Below, piece after piece: positions 60,994-64,000 of a stretch of 64,000 bases of DNA. Numbering within the stretch: position 1 is the first letter of the stretch; each line of letters begins with the position of its first letter. Under the pieces are notes generated by a model. It did not search any database. It saw only the letters and a list, made by a program, of their open reading frames with translations, and had not been told where the DNA came from. Source of the stretch: Embiotoca jacksoni (lineage: Eukaryota > Chordata > Actinopteri > Embiotocidae); contig JAKOON010000012.1 in assembly GCA_022577435.1 (NCBI GenBank), positions 10,719,412 through 10,783,411 of the forward strand, given 5' to 3'. The translations under genes and the position numbers were made by a program.

Positions 60994-61784
60994 GGTTTCA
61001 GTGCTCAATGAAAGGGGGGAAGGGGGGGGGAGAGGCTGCAGAGATTCACATCAAATGGACCAGGATGTCAGATGGGCCACATGAGATGTCCTGTGCGGGG
61101 CATCAACATGCATCTGGGGTGTTACCTGGCAGAGTCAAAGCGTCTCATATTAGTAGAACAAAGGCTCGAGTTCAGCTCTCTTGATATGAACTCATTTGCT
61201 ATAAATACATTTTGGCGTCATCAATACAAGCAAGACAAGTTGATGACTTAAACTTCCTAAATGTTGCTCATTAAACGTTTGCGTGTGACGTGAAAAAGAA
61301 ACCTTCCAAAACCAAGGTACAACTTCTGTACTACTAGTGTGGACTGGTATTACAAATGTCATAAATACTGATGGATAATTACCGTCTGCCGCCGTTATGT
61401 TTGCATGCGTACTGTAGTTACTAAAAGGCTAAAGCTAATCCAAACTACATCCGGGTTACGTGACCAATCTGTCAAAATAAAAGCCGCACCTGAAAACGAG
61501 TACAAGACGACGTCCTCCTTGATAACACCGTATGTATTATTACAGCCGCGCTCATACACGAAATTATTACATCACTACTACATTCGTGCGTTGCATACAA
61601 ATGTGCGGGATTAATATAGGAAGAAAAAAAATATTTTGTGTATAACGTAAGTGAGTAAAAAGCACAAAGGCAAAAATATTCACAAATGGATTTCATGGTT
61701 TGAAAAATATTTTAATATAAAAACAAGTCAACGAGCAAATAAAACACTACAGGGTATTTTATATCTCTAAAAATTAAACTAATG
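60994..61784. other. Spacer between gpatch3 and gpn2
   Basis: This 0.8-kb interval must hold the gpatch3 3' UTR and the gpn2 promoter. A minus-strand ATTAAA is at 61711-61716, about 70 nt after the gpatch3 stop. No clear core promoter element was seen. Confidence 0.45.
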
Positions 61785-63817
61785 TCATCTTCGTGGTCCA
61801 ATGCTGCCACCTGGTAGCCACCCTCTGTACTTCATACTGGTGCTTGGTTGGCGTCTCAGTAAGGTGTCGCCTCCGTCTGTGTCTTTGGGCTCATCATACA
61901 CTGTAGTTATATGAAAATCTGTCCTGGCCTTTTTTACACGATGTAAGAGCAATTTCTCTCCATGATACCTGCAGAAAAGAAAAGAAATTGCATTGATGTC
62001 AACTCATTCTCATACCAAGACATACAATTATATCTGACTTTTATTGTTGTGTTGATTGTTTTTGTGTTCACACTTACCCAAAGCCTCTTTTGCATTTGGG
62101 ATGTTGGCCCTCATTCTCCAGGGCTTCAGGAATCCCAATCTGACTGCTTCCCAGGCTTTGACCATCCTTCCAGCCCTGCTTCTCCATCACACGACGGCCA
62201 ACACCCTAAATCCAGGAAAAAAATGTGAAGACAATTTATTTCATGTATATGAAAGAACAGTGTGAAAGATTAAATAAATCCATCCGATATCGCAACCTCC
62301 TCACCTTAGTGAACCTCTCAAAGCTGCCGATTGCCTGATTGTGCCCTGATCCATCTTCCAAACCCTCCCTCAGCCTATTTTCATACCGCATTCTGACATA
62401 GTCACGAGCATCCATGTCACCTCCGTCTGTGAGAGGAAGGACTGGATTAAAGAAAATCTGACTCTGCTGGCATTATGCACACAGTTTGGTTCATTTATTA
62501 TGTCAAGATAATTAGAGATGTAAAATGGTTCCAGGATACCTTTATCATAGTAAACACTCATGTCCACATCCCAGTCGTCTGCCGTTTGTTCATCAAAATC
62601 TAAAGAAAGGACAGAAATAAATACAGAAATGTAATCAATATTTCATTTCAGAAATACGCTTCATTTAAAGTATTAGTAACAGAAAAACAACAACTCATCT
62701 GAATTTAATACAAAATATTTAATTATACATTTTTTTGAAAGCGGTCATGAAAGACTGGGAAATATATCAACAATTGTCTTTTAATGTCTGTCATTATAAT
62801 TGTAGGGTGGAATTTTGAGGTCTAATTTAACAATATGAAAACATATTTAGTCAAATCTGAACCACCAAAATGATTTCTAACACACTAAAAAACACCAGCA
62901 AAACAAAACCGCTTCAGTCTGACTTCCCAGAACTGTGCGGGCTATTGTTATTATAAGATTGTTATGAACACATAATATGATACTACTAAATATGTGGAAA
63001 ACTATATGATTGGTGTTTTGTTTGCCTACCTCCTTCCTCCGCCTGCCAGTACTGAGCGTCGGTGTAGAACACCAGGCCTGAGCCCCCTTTCTCCCACTTT
63101 AACTCAATCTCTTCTTCATACAGTCTCTCTTTGCTTCGCTCCTGGCTCGTTACATCGTCGTGCAGAGCTTCATGGCGCTCCCACTCCTCACAGCAGTCAT
63201 CATCCTACAAAAAAAAACAAAAAAACACATAAATATTTGGCAAACCACATAGAGAAGGGATGACAATGATGACAATTCAGCCAGAGATACATCACAGCCT
63301 ACACAAACAACGACACATTTATCTGACATACTGGCAGGCATTGATGGATATGAACCTAAACCCACATCATCTGCATTTGACTGTGCATCCTCCTCCTCCT
63401 CCTCCTCTTCATCGGCCTGTGTTGTTTCCGTGTCATCAGCGAGCCGTCTTGACCCTGAGGACGGAGCACCCAAAGTGCCCGGTCCTAATATTTCATGTCC
63501 TGCAGCTGTTAACACTGTCTCTTCTGTGGCCGGCAGTGTGCGAGTGTTGCGGTACCGGAAAGGCACGTTCCCATAGCGACGGTTAGAGCTGGTTTTGGGG
63601 AAAGTGAGGTCCAACTTCCGAATGAGGCGCGGAGGCAGGCGGCAGGATTGGATAAGCTGGAGGAACACTTTCCCCGGTGTGCCCACGTTGCCGTTTTCCA
63701 TCAGAGCGGGTGGATTCAGCTCCGATAAGCTTTTGAGGTCAGCCTCAGTAAAAAGCTCTGTTAATGAAACACGGTGCCGCTGCTCGTTCTTTGTTTTGTA
63801 AGGGAATGCCCCACCAT
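61785..63817 (-). CDS. gpatch3: G-patch domain-containing protein 3, 5' end outside the window
   Basis: It encodes a G-patch nuclear protein. Six exons lie in the window: 63817-63366, 63204-63030, 62599-62540, 62426-62305, 62205-62078 and 61968-61785, 1121 bp in all with matching phases. The first visible exon starts in phase with GAT (DGGAFPYKTKNEQ), so an N-terminal exon must lie beyond 64000. Conserved family blocks are LNPPALMENGNVGTPGKVFL, SNRRYGNVPFRY, an acidic run, CCEEWERHEALHDDVTSQER, ELKWEKGGSGLVFYTDAQYW, and DDWDVDMSVYYDK. The G-patch itself is in the fifth exon (GVGRRVMEKQGWKDGQSLG to KCKRGFG) and continues YHGEKL in the last. Human GPATCH3 is about 525 aa; the part here covers roughly its C-terminal 370 residues. 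Confidence 0.94.
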
Positions 63818-64000
63818 CTGGAAGATTAAACAACAAGGGTAGATGTAAAAAAAAAAAATAGTGACAACACATCATGTCACAATTGAACAAAAGACAACAC
63901 ATAATCAACAGTAACACGTGTCTACACCTCCCATAGCTGCAACTTATAATGCAGGCTTTATGTTACAGCTGCAACTTTTGTAATCATGCTCCTTTTCTAA
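63818..64000 (-). other. gpatch3 intron, truncated by the window edge
   Basis: The acceptor CTTCCAG precedes the exon at 63817. The sequence beyond is AT-rich intron. The upstream exon is not in the window. Confidence 0.7.

Noticed and set aside
60994..61008. Upstream extension of gpn2 by five codons
   Set aside because: The extension would begin with TTG. The ATG at 60991-60993 is the first standard start and gives the usual family length.

Overview
The window is genomic DNA from a ray-finned fish, most likely a percomorph teleost. The evidence is small multi-exon genes with GT-AG introns, vertebrate-type protein families, many CA/GT/AAT/GAA microsatellites, a Tc1-like transposon, a tRNA-headed SINE, and an interspersed repeat at 7776-8129 that I recognise from percomorph genomes. 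No prokaryotic or viral features were seen.

Six protein-coding genes are present, all on the minus strand. In transcription order (right to left) they are gpatch3 (5' end lost beyond base 64000), gpn2, arid1a, pigv, zdhhc18 and tent5b. I rebuilt each by finding exon frames, splice sites and phases. In every gene the exon lengths add up to an open frame: gpn2 313 aa, arid1a 2392 aa in 20 coding exons, pigv 505 aa, zdhhc18 352 or 460 aa, tent5b 392 aa. The same families cluster on human 1p36.11, so this is a conserved vertebrate block with a changed internal order.

Layout: 1-5832 is intergenic DNA with a broken Tc1-like element and the tent5b 3' side. 5833-9803 is tent5b (two exons, one 2.8 kb intron). 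9804-21510 is a gap of about 11.7 kb with no gene I can support, part of it repeat-like. 21511-29072 is zdhhc18 with its probable 3' UTR. 29073-33868 is the zdhhc18 promoter side plus repeats. 33869-35709 is pigv. 35710-38162 holds the probable arid1a 3' UTR and AT-rich sequence. 38163-54871 is arid1a. 54872-58125 is the arid1a promoter side and a microsatellite cluster. 58126-60993 is gpn2. 61785-64000 is gpatch3.

The genes do not form a pathway. arid1a encodes the large ARID subunit of the BAF chromatin remodeller. gpn2 encodes a GPN-loop GTPase linked to RNA polymerase assembly. gpatch3 encodes a G-patch protein. pigv encodes the second mannosyltransferase of GPI-anchor synthesis. zdhhc18 encodes a palmitoyltransferase. 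tent5b encodes a non-canonical poly(A) polymerase.

The best observations are: a textbook U12-type AT-AC intron in zdhhc18; a U12-type GT-AG intron in gpn2; a second, in-frame 3' exon of zdhhc18 that would give a ZDHHC14-like tail; and a 22-copy, 12-bp in-frame minisatellite inside an arid1a coding exon. I found no undescribed multi-gene system.
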